From contig NZ_MKXB01000194.1 of assembly GCF_001865245.1 (NCBI RefSeq), positions 62,001-126,000 on the forward strand: DNA of 64,000 bases, in the 5' to 3' direction. The notes beneath the pieces are model-generated. The model saw nothing but the letters and a program-made list of their open reading frames with translations, was not told the DNA's origin and did no database searches. Both the position numbers and the translations under genes were made by a program. Shown piece by piece: positions 8,828-16,340 of this stretch; position 1 is the stretch's first letter; each line of letters opens with the position of its first letter. This DNA comes from Streptomyces sp. CC53. GTDB lineage: Bacteria > Actinomycetota > Actinomycetes > Streptomycetales > Streptomycetaceae.

Positions 8828-9298
8828 GTGAAGCTTGCTGAGGCGCTGGCAGAACGTGCGGAGGCGACGCGGCGTGTGGAACAGCTACGAGCGCGCGTCG
8901 TCAGTAGTGCGCGATACCAGGAGGGGGAGACACCCGCCGAGGATGCCGCTCAGCTACTGGCCGAGGCCGGTGAGGTGCTGGATGCGCTGGAAACGTTGAT
9001 CCGTCGGATCAATCGGACCAATGCGACCGTGGAGATGGGTCCGGAGGGGACGCTCACCGATGCCCTCGCACGCCGGGACGTCCTGCGGTTGCGTCACTCT
9101 GTGGTCACTGCGGCGGCGGACGCGGCAGCGGGCAAGGGCGAGCGGGGATACGGTCGGCAGCTTCGGTCCGAGCTGATGATGCTCTCCGCGCTTCCGGTCG
9201 CGGAACTGCGCGGTCAGGCGGATGAGATCGCCCGGGAGATCCGCGAGGTCGATGTGCGGATCCAGCGTACGAACTGGGAGGTCGACCTGCTGGACTGA
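8828..9298 (+). CDS. DIP1984-family helical protein
   Basis: A 156-residue, almost entirely helical, charged protein, recognised as the DIP1984 family (KLAEALAERAEATRRVEQLR at the start; RIQRTNWEVDL at the end). No enzymatic motif is seen; long heptad-like runs suggest a coiled coil or scaffold. The GTG start at 8828 is preceded by GGAGGGGGAGG and begins exactly where family members do, although the frame is open further upstream. A structured tRNA-like sequence begins about 20 bases after the stop. Function is unestablished; I recall, without being able to check it here, that this family has been discussed in bacterial RNA-repair contexts. Confidence 0.8.
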   Translation: MKLAEALAERAEATRRVEQLRARVVSSARYQEGETPAEDAAQLLAEAGEVLDALETLIRRINRTNATVEMGPEGTLTDALARRDVLRLRHSVVTAAADAAAGKGERGYGRQLRSELMMLSALPVAELRGQADEIAREIREVDVRIQRTNWEVDLLD

Positions 9299-9318
9299 GG
9301 GGTCCGGCAAGTTGGGAC

Positions 9319-9430
9319 GATGTGGAGTAGGTAGCTGCTTCGGAGGCGTGCACACACCGAGGGCCGGCGGTTTTCCAGCCCACTCCTGGCGCGTGAAGAG
9401 CAACGCGGGGGTTCGACTCCCCACTATGAC
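9319..9430 (+). ncRNA. Candidate tRNA-like structured RNA
   Basis: About 112 bases directly after the DIP1984 gene fold by eye into a tRNA-like series of hairpins. There is a T-arm (stem 9408-9411 with 9419-9422, seven-base loop TTCGACT). A 5-bp hairpin CGCGT/ACGCG (9390-9394 with 9403-9407) abuts it like a long variable arm. An anticodon-like stem of 7 bp with one mismatch (9361-9367 with 9375-9381) has a seven-base loop. A D-arm-like hairpin AGTAG/CTGCT lies at 9326-9339. A weak acceptor pairing (9319-9325 with 9424-9430) has one mismatch and several G-U pairs. The extra 21 bases before the anticodon-like stem and the poor acceptor argue against an ordinary tRNA. Confidence 0.45.
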
Positions 9431-10068
9431 AGCGCAGCTCAGCACCGCGTACAGGTGACCGTGCACAGCGCACAGCACATCACCACGTGCAGATCCGGGC
9501 GGCGAGGGCGGGTTCGGGGCGTCCACATCGCAGCACCATGGAGAACGGCGAAGTCCGGCGGACGCTGTTGGCGACGCCAGCGGTTCTCCTGCGTCTGGGA
9601 CCGGCCCCGCGGCGGCGGGTCGAGCGGAGTCCCCGTGCCAGCGTGGCGAACGATGTGCTGGGGGCAGCAGGGGTGACGGCCGCCGGACCGAGGCCCCGCT
9701 CCGTCGTGCTCGTTCCGTCGGAGTACACGGCGGACGATGGCCTGCGGTGATCGCGTGCCCGGGCGATGACACCAACGACATCGATGGCAGGACGTGGGGA
9801 CCGGCGGGCTCGTCCTCACGCGCTCACCGGTGCTTCGCGGCGATATCGGTCGCTGCACCGGAGCGACGTGGCGGACGCGGGCGCCACGGAGGCGGGGGGC
9901 GTGCGTGCCCCGGGCGGGAAAGGGGTTGCCTCGCAGGGCGGTGGTCCGCAGGATGCCGCTCATGAAGACGAACCTCGTTCCGCTGCTCCCGCTGTCCACT
10001 GCTGGCGCCTCCCTGCGCCTCCAGCAGCAGTCGGACCTGCATCGGAGTGCGACGCTCGTGGCCCCCTG
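9431..10068. other. Non-coding stretch, no supported gene
   Basis: This 638-base stretch between the tRNA-like element and lysE has open frames on both strands, but none matches a family I know or has a convincing ribosome site. A 70-codon frame starting at 9538 has mild codon bias and is mentioned in the findings only. Confidence 0.5.
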
Positions 10069-10707
10069 ATGGGCGCGCTGGTCGCCGGCCTCGTGGCGGG
10101 GTACGGCATCGCCGTACCGGTGGGCGCCGTCGGCGCCTATCTGGTGGCGCTCACGGCACGGACGGGGCTGAAGGTCGGACTGTCCGCCGCGCTCGGGGTG
10201 GCCGCGGCCGACGGACTGTACGCGCTGGTGGCCGCCGCGGGTGGCGCCGCCCTCGTGCCGGTTCTCCAGCCCGTGCTGCTGCCCTTGCGCTGGGTCGCCG
10301 CCCTCGTCCTCGTCGGCCTGGCGGCGCGGAGCGGCGTGACCGCGATCCGCCAGTACCGGCTCGGGCAGGCGCAGGGTGGCTTCGTCGCGCAGGAGAATGC
10401 GGCCATGAGCGGGGGCCGGGCTTTCTTCGGCCTTCTGGGGATCACCTTGATGAACCCCGCGACCGTGGTGTACTTCGCCGCTCTTGTCCTCGGCGGTCAG
10501 GCGGTAGCCGAGCCGACGGTTCTGGAGCAGGTGCTGTTCGTCGGGGGCGCCTTCGGGGCCTCCGCCAGTTGGCAGGTGATGCTGGCCGGCGGGGGAGCCC
10601 TTCTGGGGAGGACCCTGACCAGCAGGCGCGGCCGCATGGCAACGGGGCTGACCTCCAGCGTCGTCATCGTGGCGCTGGCCGTTCATCTCCTTGCCGCAGC
10701 GGACTGA
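10069..10707 (+). CDS. LysE family translocator
   Basis: A 212-residue membrane protein with about six hydrophobic helices; GYGIAVPVGAVGAYLVAL near the start and LMNPATVVYFAAL in the middle match the LysE/RhtB amino-acid exporter superfamily, where an N-P pair in the central helix is conserved. Members export basic amino acids or homoserine-like compounds; the substrate here cannot be told. The ATG at 10069 is taken because family similarity begins there, though no strong ribosome site is visible. The frame continues far upstream without meaning. It converges on a GNAT gene across a parS site. Confidence 0.83.
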   Translation: MGALVAGLVAGYGIAVPVGAVGAYLVALTARTGLKVGLSAALGVAAADGLYALVAAAGGAALVPVLQPVLLPLRWVAALVLVGLAARSGVTAIRQYRLGQAQGGFVAQENAAMSGGRAFFGLLGITLMNPATVVYFAALVLGGQAVAEPTVLEQVLFVGGAFGASASWQVMLAGGGALLGRTLTSRRGRMATGLTSSVVIVALAVHLLAAAD

Positions 10708-10737
10708 CCACGCCCGGCATGGACCGGCAGGACCTCT

Positions 10738-10751
10738 GTTTCACGTGAAAC
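10738..10751. promoter_or_regulatory. parS: parS site 3
   Basis: Perfect GTTTCACGTGAAAC in the 66-base gap between the convergent lysE-like and GNAT genes, away from any promoter. Confidence 0.95.
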
Positions 10752-10773
10752 ATCGCCCCCGCCCCCCGTGGTT

Positions 10774-11226
10774 TCACAGCGCGAGCTTGAAGCCGAGATG
10801 GGAGGCGACGAAACCGAGGCGTTCGTAGAAGCGGTGTGCGTCGGTACGGGAAGCATCGGACGTGAGCTGGACCAGTCGCGCACCCTGCCGACGTGACTCC
10901 TCGACGGCCCACTCGATGAGTTGGGTGCCCAGGCCGTCTCCGCGCGCGTCGGCGTGGATGCGCACCGCCTCGATCAGCGAGCGTGTGGAGCCGCGTCGGG
11001 ACAGACCCGGCACGATCGTCAGGTGCAGGGTGCCGATCACTCGTCCCTCGCGGACCGCCACGACGAGGTGCTGGTTCGGGTCCGCGGTCACCCGTGCGAA
11101 GCCGGCCAGGTAGGGAGACAGGTCATCCGGTGTCTCCCGCTGAGCGCCCAGAGGGTCGTCCGCCAACATCGCCACGATGGCAGGCACGTCCGCGGCGGTG
11201 GCCTTCCGTATTTGAAGATCGCTCAT
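10774..11226 (-). CDS. GNAT family N-acetyltransferase
   Basis: A 150-residue acetyltransferase with the GNAT fold. The acetyl-CoA pyrophosphate loop is DARGDGLGTQLIEW (the R/Q-x-x-G-x-G/A motif) and the C-terminal strand is TDAHRFYERLGF. It transfers acetyl from acetyl-CoA to an amine; small single-domain members act on amino acids, polyamines or peptides, and the substrate cannot be predicted. The start MSDLQIRKA begins the fold; the frame extends 13 codons further without support. Confidence 0.85.
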   Translation of the reverse strand: MSDLQIRKATAADVPAIVAMLADDPLGAQRETPDDLSPYLAGFARVTADPNQHLVVAVREGRVIGTLHLTIVPGLSRRGSTRSLIEAVRIHADARGDGLGTQLIEWAVEESRRQGARLVQLTSDASRTDAHRFYERLGFVASHLGFKLAL

Positions 11227-11348
11227 GGCTGCGACGTTACCTGCCGTGGGGCGGCAGAAGGGCATCTTCTGAGAGCTCGGGTCACCACCTCGGCGCTGGC
11301 CTCAGCCGATGGGGACGCATGCGGGAACCCGCGTGCCAGGGCCGTGTG

Positions 11349-11828
11349 TCAGCCCAGGTCGGGTGCGTGCATGGCCCGAACGCCTTCGATGTTGCCGTCG
11401 AGGTAGTGCCGCAACGACAGGGGCACCAGGTGGACCCCGGCGATGCCGACCCGTGTGAACGGGACCCGGACGATCTCGTACCCACCGATCGGCTCGTCGA
11501 TCTCGGGACCGTGGCGCTGCCCCGGGTCCATGGATTCGAGATGGCAGACGAAGAAGTGCTGCACCTTCACTCCGGAGACCCCGCCGTTCTCGATGTGCTC
11601 CACCGTGTCCACGAAGCAGGGCACGACATCCGTGATCTTCGCGCCGAGCTCCTCGTGGACCTCCCGGTGCAGCGCGTCCACGACGGTGGCGTCCCCCGGC
11701 TCCACACCGCCGCCCGGAGTGACCCAGTAGGGGTCCATCCCGGGCTTCGTCCGCTTGATGAGGACGAGATCGTCTCCGTCGAGCAGGATGGCGCGTGCGG
11801 TGCGTTTGACCACTGGACGTTCGGTCAT
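11349..11828 (-). CDS. NUDIX hydrolase
   Basis: A 159-residue NUDIX domain protein. The Nudix box runs GGGVEPGDATVVDALHREVH followed by EELGA, so it matches G-x5-E-x7-REUxEExGU except that the first Glu is Asp; the catalytic REVHEELG core is intact. Such enzymes cleave nucleoside diphosphates linked to another moiety, often in nucleotide sanitation. The start MTERPVVKR is an ATG in frame; upstream sequence is open but not family-like. It is transcribed away from the cystathionine-lyase-type gene in the same direction but with a 477-base gap, so it probably has its own promoter. Confidence 0.85.
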   Translation of the reverse strand: MTERPVVKRTARAILLDGDDLVLIKRTKPGMDPYWVTPGGGVEPGDATVVDALHREVHEELGAKITDVVPCFVDTVEHIENGGVSGVKVQHFFVCHLESMDPGQRHGPEIDEPIGGYEIVRVPFTRVGIAGVHLVPLSLRHYLDGNIEGVRAMHAPDLG

Positions 11829-12305
11829 GGCTTCACCATCGCCCGCGTCGGACCATCTGAAACGCAGGAGCGGACCCCACCACTCCCGGTCATCACCCGA
11901 CGGCTGCCTGCAGCCGCAGCCTCGGGGGCTGCGCGAGGGGGCGCGTGGCGGTCCGTACGGCCAGCCGAACCCGTCCTCAGCGGTGGGGTAGGGGCGGCTG
12001 GAGCCGCCGCTCCCACCCGGGGCCGGCGCCTGCCCCGGGTCTTCCCGCCCCCGGAGCGGCGCCGCCCCAGGTGCAGCCCCCGTGGTCGGGCTGCCGCCCC
12101 TTCGCGTGCAGCCCGCCGATGTCGGGGACGGTGCCTCCCCCGTCTCGTGCAGGCCATGACCGCACGGACGCCGACGGGCCGCCGTCGCCGAGGTGAGGCC
12201 CCGGTGTCGGGGCAACCAGCCTGGTGCGGAGGAGATGCGGGCAGGCAGAGCAGGACGGTCCGAGCCACGAGGGGAAGGCCCGAACCGTCCCTTCCGGGTG
12301 CGCCC
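11829..12305. other. GC-rich intergenic stretch
   Basis: 477 bases between two minus-strand genes. It should contain the NUDIX promoter. Frames are open on both strands because of extreme GC content, but none has family features or a ribosome site. I see no RNA gene or clear repeat. Confidence 0.5.
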
Positions 12306-13442
12306 CTACGGCGCCGCTGCCACGTCCAGGGCGCGCAGGACGTCGGCGAGCAGGTCCTCCGGGTCCTCGGCCCCCACCGAGAAGCGGATGAACCCCTCGG
12401 GCACGTCGTCCCCGCCCCACCGGCCGCGCCGCTCTGCCGTCGACCGCACGCCGCCGAAGCTCGTGGCGTCGTCGACCAGTCGCAACGCTCCGAGGAACCG
12501 CTCCGCGCGCTCCCGGTCCGGCAGCGTGAACGACACCACGGACCCGAAGCGCCGCATCTGACCCGCGGCGACCGTGTACGACGGGTCACCGGTCAGCCCC
12601 GGGTACCGCAGGCCCGCCACGTCGTCCCGGTCCGCGAGCGCCGCGGCCAGTGCCAGGGCGTTCCCGCACTGCCGCTCCACCCGCAGGTGAAGGGTGGCGA
12701 GGGACCGGTGAGCGAGCCATGCCTCCATGGGGCCGGGAATCGCCCCCACGACCTTGCGCCAGCGCCGCACGGCCGCCGCAAGCTCCGGGTCCCGGCAGGT
12801 GACGTGGCCGAGCAGGACGTCCCCGTGACCCGTGAGGCCCTTCGTGCCGCTCGCCACGGAGAAGTCGGCGCCCAGCTCCAGGGGGCGCTGGCCGAAGGGG
12901 GTCGCGAGGGTGTTGTCGACGGCGACCAGCGTGCCCTGGCTGTGCGCGGCCTGCACCAGCCGCCGTACGTCGCACACGTCGAGCCCCGGGTTCGACGGCG
13001 TCTCGATCCACAGGAGGCGCGCCCCCTCCAGGACCTCCAGTTGCGCGTCGCCACCGGTCGGCGCGGTCCGCACCTCGATGCCGTACGCCCCCGCTTGCTC
13101 GCGCAGCAGGGCCAGTGCCTGGTAGCCGTCGCTCGGCAGGACCGCCACGTCACCGGACCTGAGCTGCGAGAACAGCACCGCGGACAGGGCTGCCATGCCG
13201 GAGGCGAAGACCACCGTCTCGACCGGGGCGTCCGCCGCCGGCGCCTCCAGCTCCCCGATGGCGCGCTCCAGACGGGTCCACGTCGGGTTGTCGTCGCGCC
13301 CGTACGTGTACGGCCCGGTGGGCTCGCCGGGCAGGTGGTAGTGCGCGGCGAAGACCGGACCGGGAAGCGCTGCGGCGTACTTCTCGGGTTCCGGCAGCCC
13401 GGCCCGTACGGCTCTGGTGCCGTCGCCCCAACCGTCCGCCAC
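12306..13442 (-). CDS. Cys/Met-metabolism PLP-dependent enzyme (cystathionine gamma-lyase/synthase type)
   Basis: A 378-residue fold-type I PLP enzyme of the Cys/Met metabolism family. The PLP lysine lies in ASGTKGLTGHGDVL; the phosphate-binding region is FASGMAALSAVL, and IETPSNPGL and AVDNTLATP are typical. Members cleave or form cystathionine or homocysteine by beta/gamma elimination or replacement; which one is not clear. The GTG at 13442 begins 6 bases past the stop of the holin-like gene, so the two are translationally close and probably one transcript. The open frame upstream overlaps that gene and is not real. Confidence 0.86.
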   Translation of the reverse strand: MADGWGDGTRAVRAGLPEPEKYAAALPGPVFAAHYHLPGEPTGPYTYGRDDNPTWTRLERAIGELEAPAADAPVETVVFASGMAALSAVLFSQLRSGDVAVLPSDGYQALALLREQAGAYGIEVRTAPTGGDAQLEVLEGARLLWIETPSNPGLDVCDVRRLVQAAHSQGTLVAVDNTLATPFGQRPLELGADFSVASGTKGLTGHGDVLLGHVTCRDPELAAAVRRWRKVVGAIPGPMEAWLAHRSLATLHLRVERQCGNALALAAALADRDDVAGLRYPGLTGDPSYTVAAGQMRRFGSVVSFTLPDRERAERFLGALRLVDDATSFGGVRSTAERRGRWGGDDVPEGFIRFSVGAEDPEDLLADVLRALDVAAAP

Positions 13443-13447
13443 GTCGG

Positions 13448-13828
13448 TCAGTCCCTGCCGTCGGGGAGGACGACGTTCAGCGCCCACGACACGACCGAGA
13501 TGACGAGGCCGCCCAGGACGGCGGTCCAGAAGCCCTCGACGTGGAAGCTGAGGTCGAGCTTCTCCGCCAGCCATGAGGTGAGCAGCAGCATGAGGGCGTT
13601 CACGACGAGCGTGAAGAGCCCGAGTGTCAGGATGAACAGCGGCATGGTCAGCAGCTGCACGATCGGCTTGACCAGGGAGTTCACCACACCGAACAGCAGC
13701 GCCACGAGGAGCAGCGTGAGTGCCTGCCGGCTGGTGTCGTCCCCGGTCAGCGTGATGTCGTCCAGCAGCCAGATCGCGACCGCCAGTGCGCCGGCGTTCG
13801 CGAGCGTCTTGACGAGGAAATTCAACAT
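13448..13828 (-). CDS. Phage-holin-superfamily membrane protein (chromosomal)
   Basis: A 126-residue protein with four hydrophobic helices (roughly residues 5-22, 37-54, 64-82 and 98-118) and a short charged tail, as in the phage holin family 4 superfamily protein common on bacterial chromosomes. Despite the name, chromosomal members are not known to be lytic and their role is unknown. It stops 5 bases before the start of the PLP enzyme gene. No phage genes are nearby. Confidence 0.8.
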   Translation of the reverse strand: MLNFLVKTLANAGALAVAIWLLDDITLTGDDTSRQALTLLLVALLFGVVNSLVKPIVQLLTMPLFILTLGLFTLVVNALMLLLTSWLAEKLDLSFHVEGFWTAVLGGLVISVVSWALNVVLPDGRD

Positions 13829-13882
13829 GTGTCTGATCGTGGCAGACCCGATCGGCACAAGGCAGGGGCGAGGGCGAACGGT

Positions 13883-14200
13883 ATGAAGGCATTCCGACTG
13901 GACGAGCTGGAGGCGGAGCGCGTCGCGAACGACGGCGCGTACCTGCAGTTCCTGCGCGAGCGCAGCATGTCGGTCGGGCTGTACGCGTTGGACGCGGGCG
14001 CCCTGGACCCGCAGCGGCCGCACAAGGAGGACGAGGTCTACTTCGTCGTCAGCGGCCGCGCCTCCCTCACGGTGGGGGCGGAGACGCAGACGGTCGGTCG
14101 GGGCAGTGTGGTGTTCGTCCCGGCCGGGGTCCCGCACAAGTTCCACCACATCACCGAGGACCTGCGGGTGATGGTGGTGTTCTCCCCGCCGGAGGGCTGA
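13883..14200 (+). CDS. Cupin domain protein
   Basis: A 105-residue single-domain cupin. Motif 1 is PHKEDEVYFVVSGRASLTVG and motif 2 is VVFVPAGVPHKFHH; the His and Glu residues could hold a metal, giving a small beta barrel. Single cupins range from dioxygenases and isomerases to sugar- or metal-binding proteins; the function is unknown. The ATG at 13883 follows AGGGCGA; an open extension upstream overlaps the divergent holin-like gene's start. The 282 bases after it hold a short direct repeat (GTCGGTGGCACCGGC and a near copy about 30 bases later) and no gene. Confidence 0.82.
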   Translation: MKAFRLDELEAERVANDGAYLQFLRERSMSVGLYALDAGALDPQRPHKEDEVYFVVSGRASLTVGAETQTVGRGSVVFVPAGVPHKFHHITEDLRVMVVFSPPEG

Positions 14201-14482
14201 CCCGTCGGCCCCGAGCCCGCGGGGAGGCGCCGGAGGCACGGGCCGGCTCGGAAAGCGCGTCGGTGGCACCGGCTCCCCCGGCGCGCGTGTCGGTGGCATC
14301 GGCGTCCCGAGAACGTGACCGTGGGCCCGGCCCTCCCCCGTGAGCAGGGCTGTGCCCCCGATCTCCCTAGGGGGCGGCTCAGGGGACTTCAAGGGATGGA
14401 GGGTCCCCGCGGGAGCGGTCGCCCCGCCTAGCATCGAGAACGTCGAGGCAGTGAAGCGGCGGATGAAGGAGTGTGAGGGGCG

Positions 14483-14728
14483 ATGACGGCGATCAAGGAA
14501 CTGCTCGCGGGGCTTCCCTGGTGGGTGAAGTGGGTGGCGATACCGGTCATCGCGGTGGCCGTCTTCGGCGGGATGATCACTTCCGCGATCTTCTTCGTGG
14601 TGGGCCTGCTGTTCAAGGTGCTGCTGTTCGTGGCCCTGGTCGGCGGACTGGTGTACGTCGTACGGAAGTTCACCGGGACGTCGTCGTCCTCGTCCTCCTC
14701 GTCGTCCTCGTCGCGCTCGGAGTGGTGA
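14483..14728 (+). CDS. DUF5326-type small membrane protein
   Basis: An 81-residue protein: an amphipathic start (KELLAGLPWWVKWVAIPVI), two transmembrane segments (about 15-38 and 40-60), a basic VVRKF stretch and a tail with a run of eleven consecutive serines. This matches the streptomycete DUF5326 family. GAAGGAG lies upstream of the ATG. The Ser run is encoded by a TCC/TCG repeat, so its length may vary between strains. No function is known. It stands just before the ssgR-ssgA locus. Confidence 0.8.
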   Translation: MTAIKELLAGLPWWVKWVAIPVIAVAVFGGMITSAIFFVVGLLFKVLLFVALVGGLVYVVRKFTGTSSSSSSSSSSSRSEW

Positions 14729-14901
14729 GGCCGCCGCTCCGTTAGCCCGGCCGGGGGAACGCCCCCGGTGGAACCCGCCCCCGAACGGAGGCTGCCATTA
14801 GAGTGGCAGCGCTTCCGCGGCCCTTGGAACCAGGGGCAGAGTGAACGCCTGACCAGCGGTTCGTACGACTACTGCTGTGGGCGAATGCCTGGGGGTGACC
14901 T

Positions 14902-15672
14902 ATGGTCATGGCTTCGACTTCCGCTGCCCCGACGCTGATCGGCTCCGTGCAGCGGGCACTGAGACTTCTGGAGGCCGCGGGCTCCCATCCCGGAGGGGCT
15001 CCGGCCAAACAACTGGCGCGCGAGACGGGTCTGGCCCTCCCGACGGCGTACCACCTTCTGCGCACCCTGGCGTACGAGGGCTACCTGCTGCGCGACAAGG
15101 GCGTGTTCATGCTCGGGGAGTCGGCGCGGCGGCTGGCCGATGCCGGAGCTCTGCAGAATCGTCGCAGCAAGATCAAGGACTCCTTAGCGGACTGGCGGGA
15201 CGCCATCGGCGTACCCGTCTACTTCGCCGTCTACCGGGACGGCGAGATCCAGCTCGTCGCCGTGTCCGACACCCCCGCGGCGCCCGCCGTCGACGAGTGG
15301 GCCGACTTCCGCGAGACCGGCCACGCGCATGCAATCGGCCAGTGCCTGCTGGGTCAGCTCGATGAGCGCTCCCGTGAGGACCACCTCGACCGCCACCCCG
15401 TCGAGGCGATCACGCCGTATACGGTGCGTGACCGTCAGATGCTCCTGGAGCGGCTGAACAGGCGAGGTCCGGCACTGCCGTTCATCGAACGCCAGGAGTA
15501 CGCACTGGGGACCGTCTGCGCGGCCATTCCGATCGCTGCGGGCGACACTGCTGCGGCGATGGCCATTTCTCTCCCCCTCCACCAGGAGCACCGACTGCTT
15601 CCCGCAGTCGAACAACTACGCAACGAGACGGGAAAGCTCCTGGGCGCACTCGCGCTCTCTATCAGTATCTGA
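14902..15672 (+). CDS. ssgR: IclR-family activator SsgR
   Basis: A 256-residue IclR-type regulator. An N-terminal winged helix-turn-helix (about residues 15-65, ALRLLEAAG to LLRTLAYEGYL) precedes the effector-binding domain. In S. coelicolor SsgR activates the adjacent ssgA and so controls septum formation in aerial hyphae. Identification rests on the fold plus the gene directly downstream being ssgA. It contains a TTA leucine codon at 15184-15186 (residue 95), the only one I found in any gene of the window; TTA needs the bldA tRNA, abundant only late in growth. A second ATG at 14908 is an alternative start. Confidence 0.92.
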   Translation: MVMASTSAAPTLIGSVQRALRLLEAAGSHPGGAPAKQLARETGLALPTAYHLLRTLAYEGYLLRDKGVFMLGESARRLADAGALQNRRSKIKDSLADWRDAIGVPVYFAVYRDGEIQLVAVSDTPAAPAVDEWADFRETGHAHAIGQCLLGQLDERSREDHLDRHPVEAITPYTVRDRQMLLERLNRRGPALPFIERQEYALGTVCAAIPIAAGDTAAAMAISLPLHQEHRLLPAVEQLRNETGKLLGALALSISI

Positions 15673-15789
15673 AAAATCACTCCTTGTGATCTGCGGGCGC
15701 GTGCAGGACCATTGCGGCACGAGGGCCAGGAGCGATCAATCCTGGCCGTTTTCACACCATGTGGCTTACACGGCACCAGCGGGGTACAG

Positions 15790-16224
15790 ATGCGCGAGTC
15801 GGTTCAGGCCGAAGTCCTGATGAGCTTCGTCGTCTCGGAGGAGCTGTCCTTCAGGATCCCGGTCGAGCTCCGGTACGAGGGCAAGGATCCGTTCGCGGTC
15901 CGGATGACGTTCCACCTCCCCGGAGACGCCCCGGTGACCTGGGTGTTCGGCCGGGAACTACTCCTGGACGGGGTGAACGCCCCCAGCGGCGAGGGCGATG
16001 TCCGGATCGAGCCGGCCGACGCCGGTGACGATCTGTCGGACGTGCTGATCCGGTTGTGCGTGGGCGCCGACCAGGCCGTGTTCCGGGCGAGCGCACCGCC
16101 CTTGATCGCGTTCCTGGACCGCACCGACAGGCTGGTGCCGCTGGGGCAGGAGACGACGCTGGGCGACCTCGGGGGCGACCTGGAGGCCGCGCTGGGCCGC
16201 ATCCTCGCGGAGAACGCGGGCTGA
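15790..16224 (+). CDS. ssgA: Sporulation/cell-division protein SsgA
   Basis: A 144-residue SsgA-like protein. The family core runs from SFVVSEELSFRIPVELRY to LDRTDRLVPLGQE. SsgA-like proteins occur only in morphologically complex actinobacteria; SsgA marks sites of septation and branching and, through SsgB, helps position FtsZ in sporogenic hyphae. It lies 117 bases after ssgR, its known activator. The ATG (MRESVQAE) is chosen by likeness to the S. coelicolor start; a second in-frame ATG (MSFVV) lies 10 codons later and begins the conserved core. Confidence 0.95.
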   Translation: MRESVQAEVLMSFVVSEELSFRIPVELRYEGKDPFAVRMTFHLPGDAPVTWVFGRELLLDGVNAPSGEGDVRIEPADAGDDLSDVLIRLCVGADQAVFRASAPPLIAFLDRTDRLVPLGQETTLGDLGGDLEAALGRILAENAG

Positions 16225-16340
16225 CCCACCACCCGGTCCGTACGGCTGCGGGCCGGGCGACCGCGGCCGCATGGCCACCACTTGGGCCGGTGCCGCTGCA
16301 GGGCCGCCGCCTGCGACCGGGTCGGTACGGGGGCGGTCCG

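Noticed and set aside
9319-9430. Ordinary tRNA gene
   Set aside because: The T-arm is good, but the acceptor needs a mismatch and several G-U pairs, the D-arm loop has only four bases, and 21 extra bases precede the anticodon-like stem. It is reported as tRNA-like instead.
9439-10686. Long minus-strand open frame of 415 codons
   Set aside because: It is antisense to the lysE-like gene for half its length, has no family features, and Arg/Pro/Gly-rich composition typical of GC-rich shadow frames.
13448-13828. Prophage remnant (holin-like gene)
   Set aside because: The holin superfamily protein is a common chromosomal membrane protein in streptomycetes and no other phage gene is near.
10983-13886. 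967-codon plus-strand open frame
   Set aside because: It runs antisense through the NUDIX and PLP-enzyme genes, both of which have clear motifs; composition is Arg/Pro/Gly/Ala-rich shadow type.
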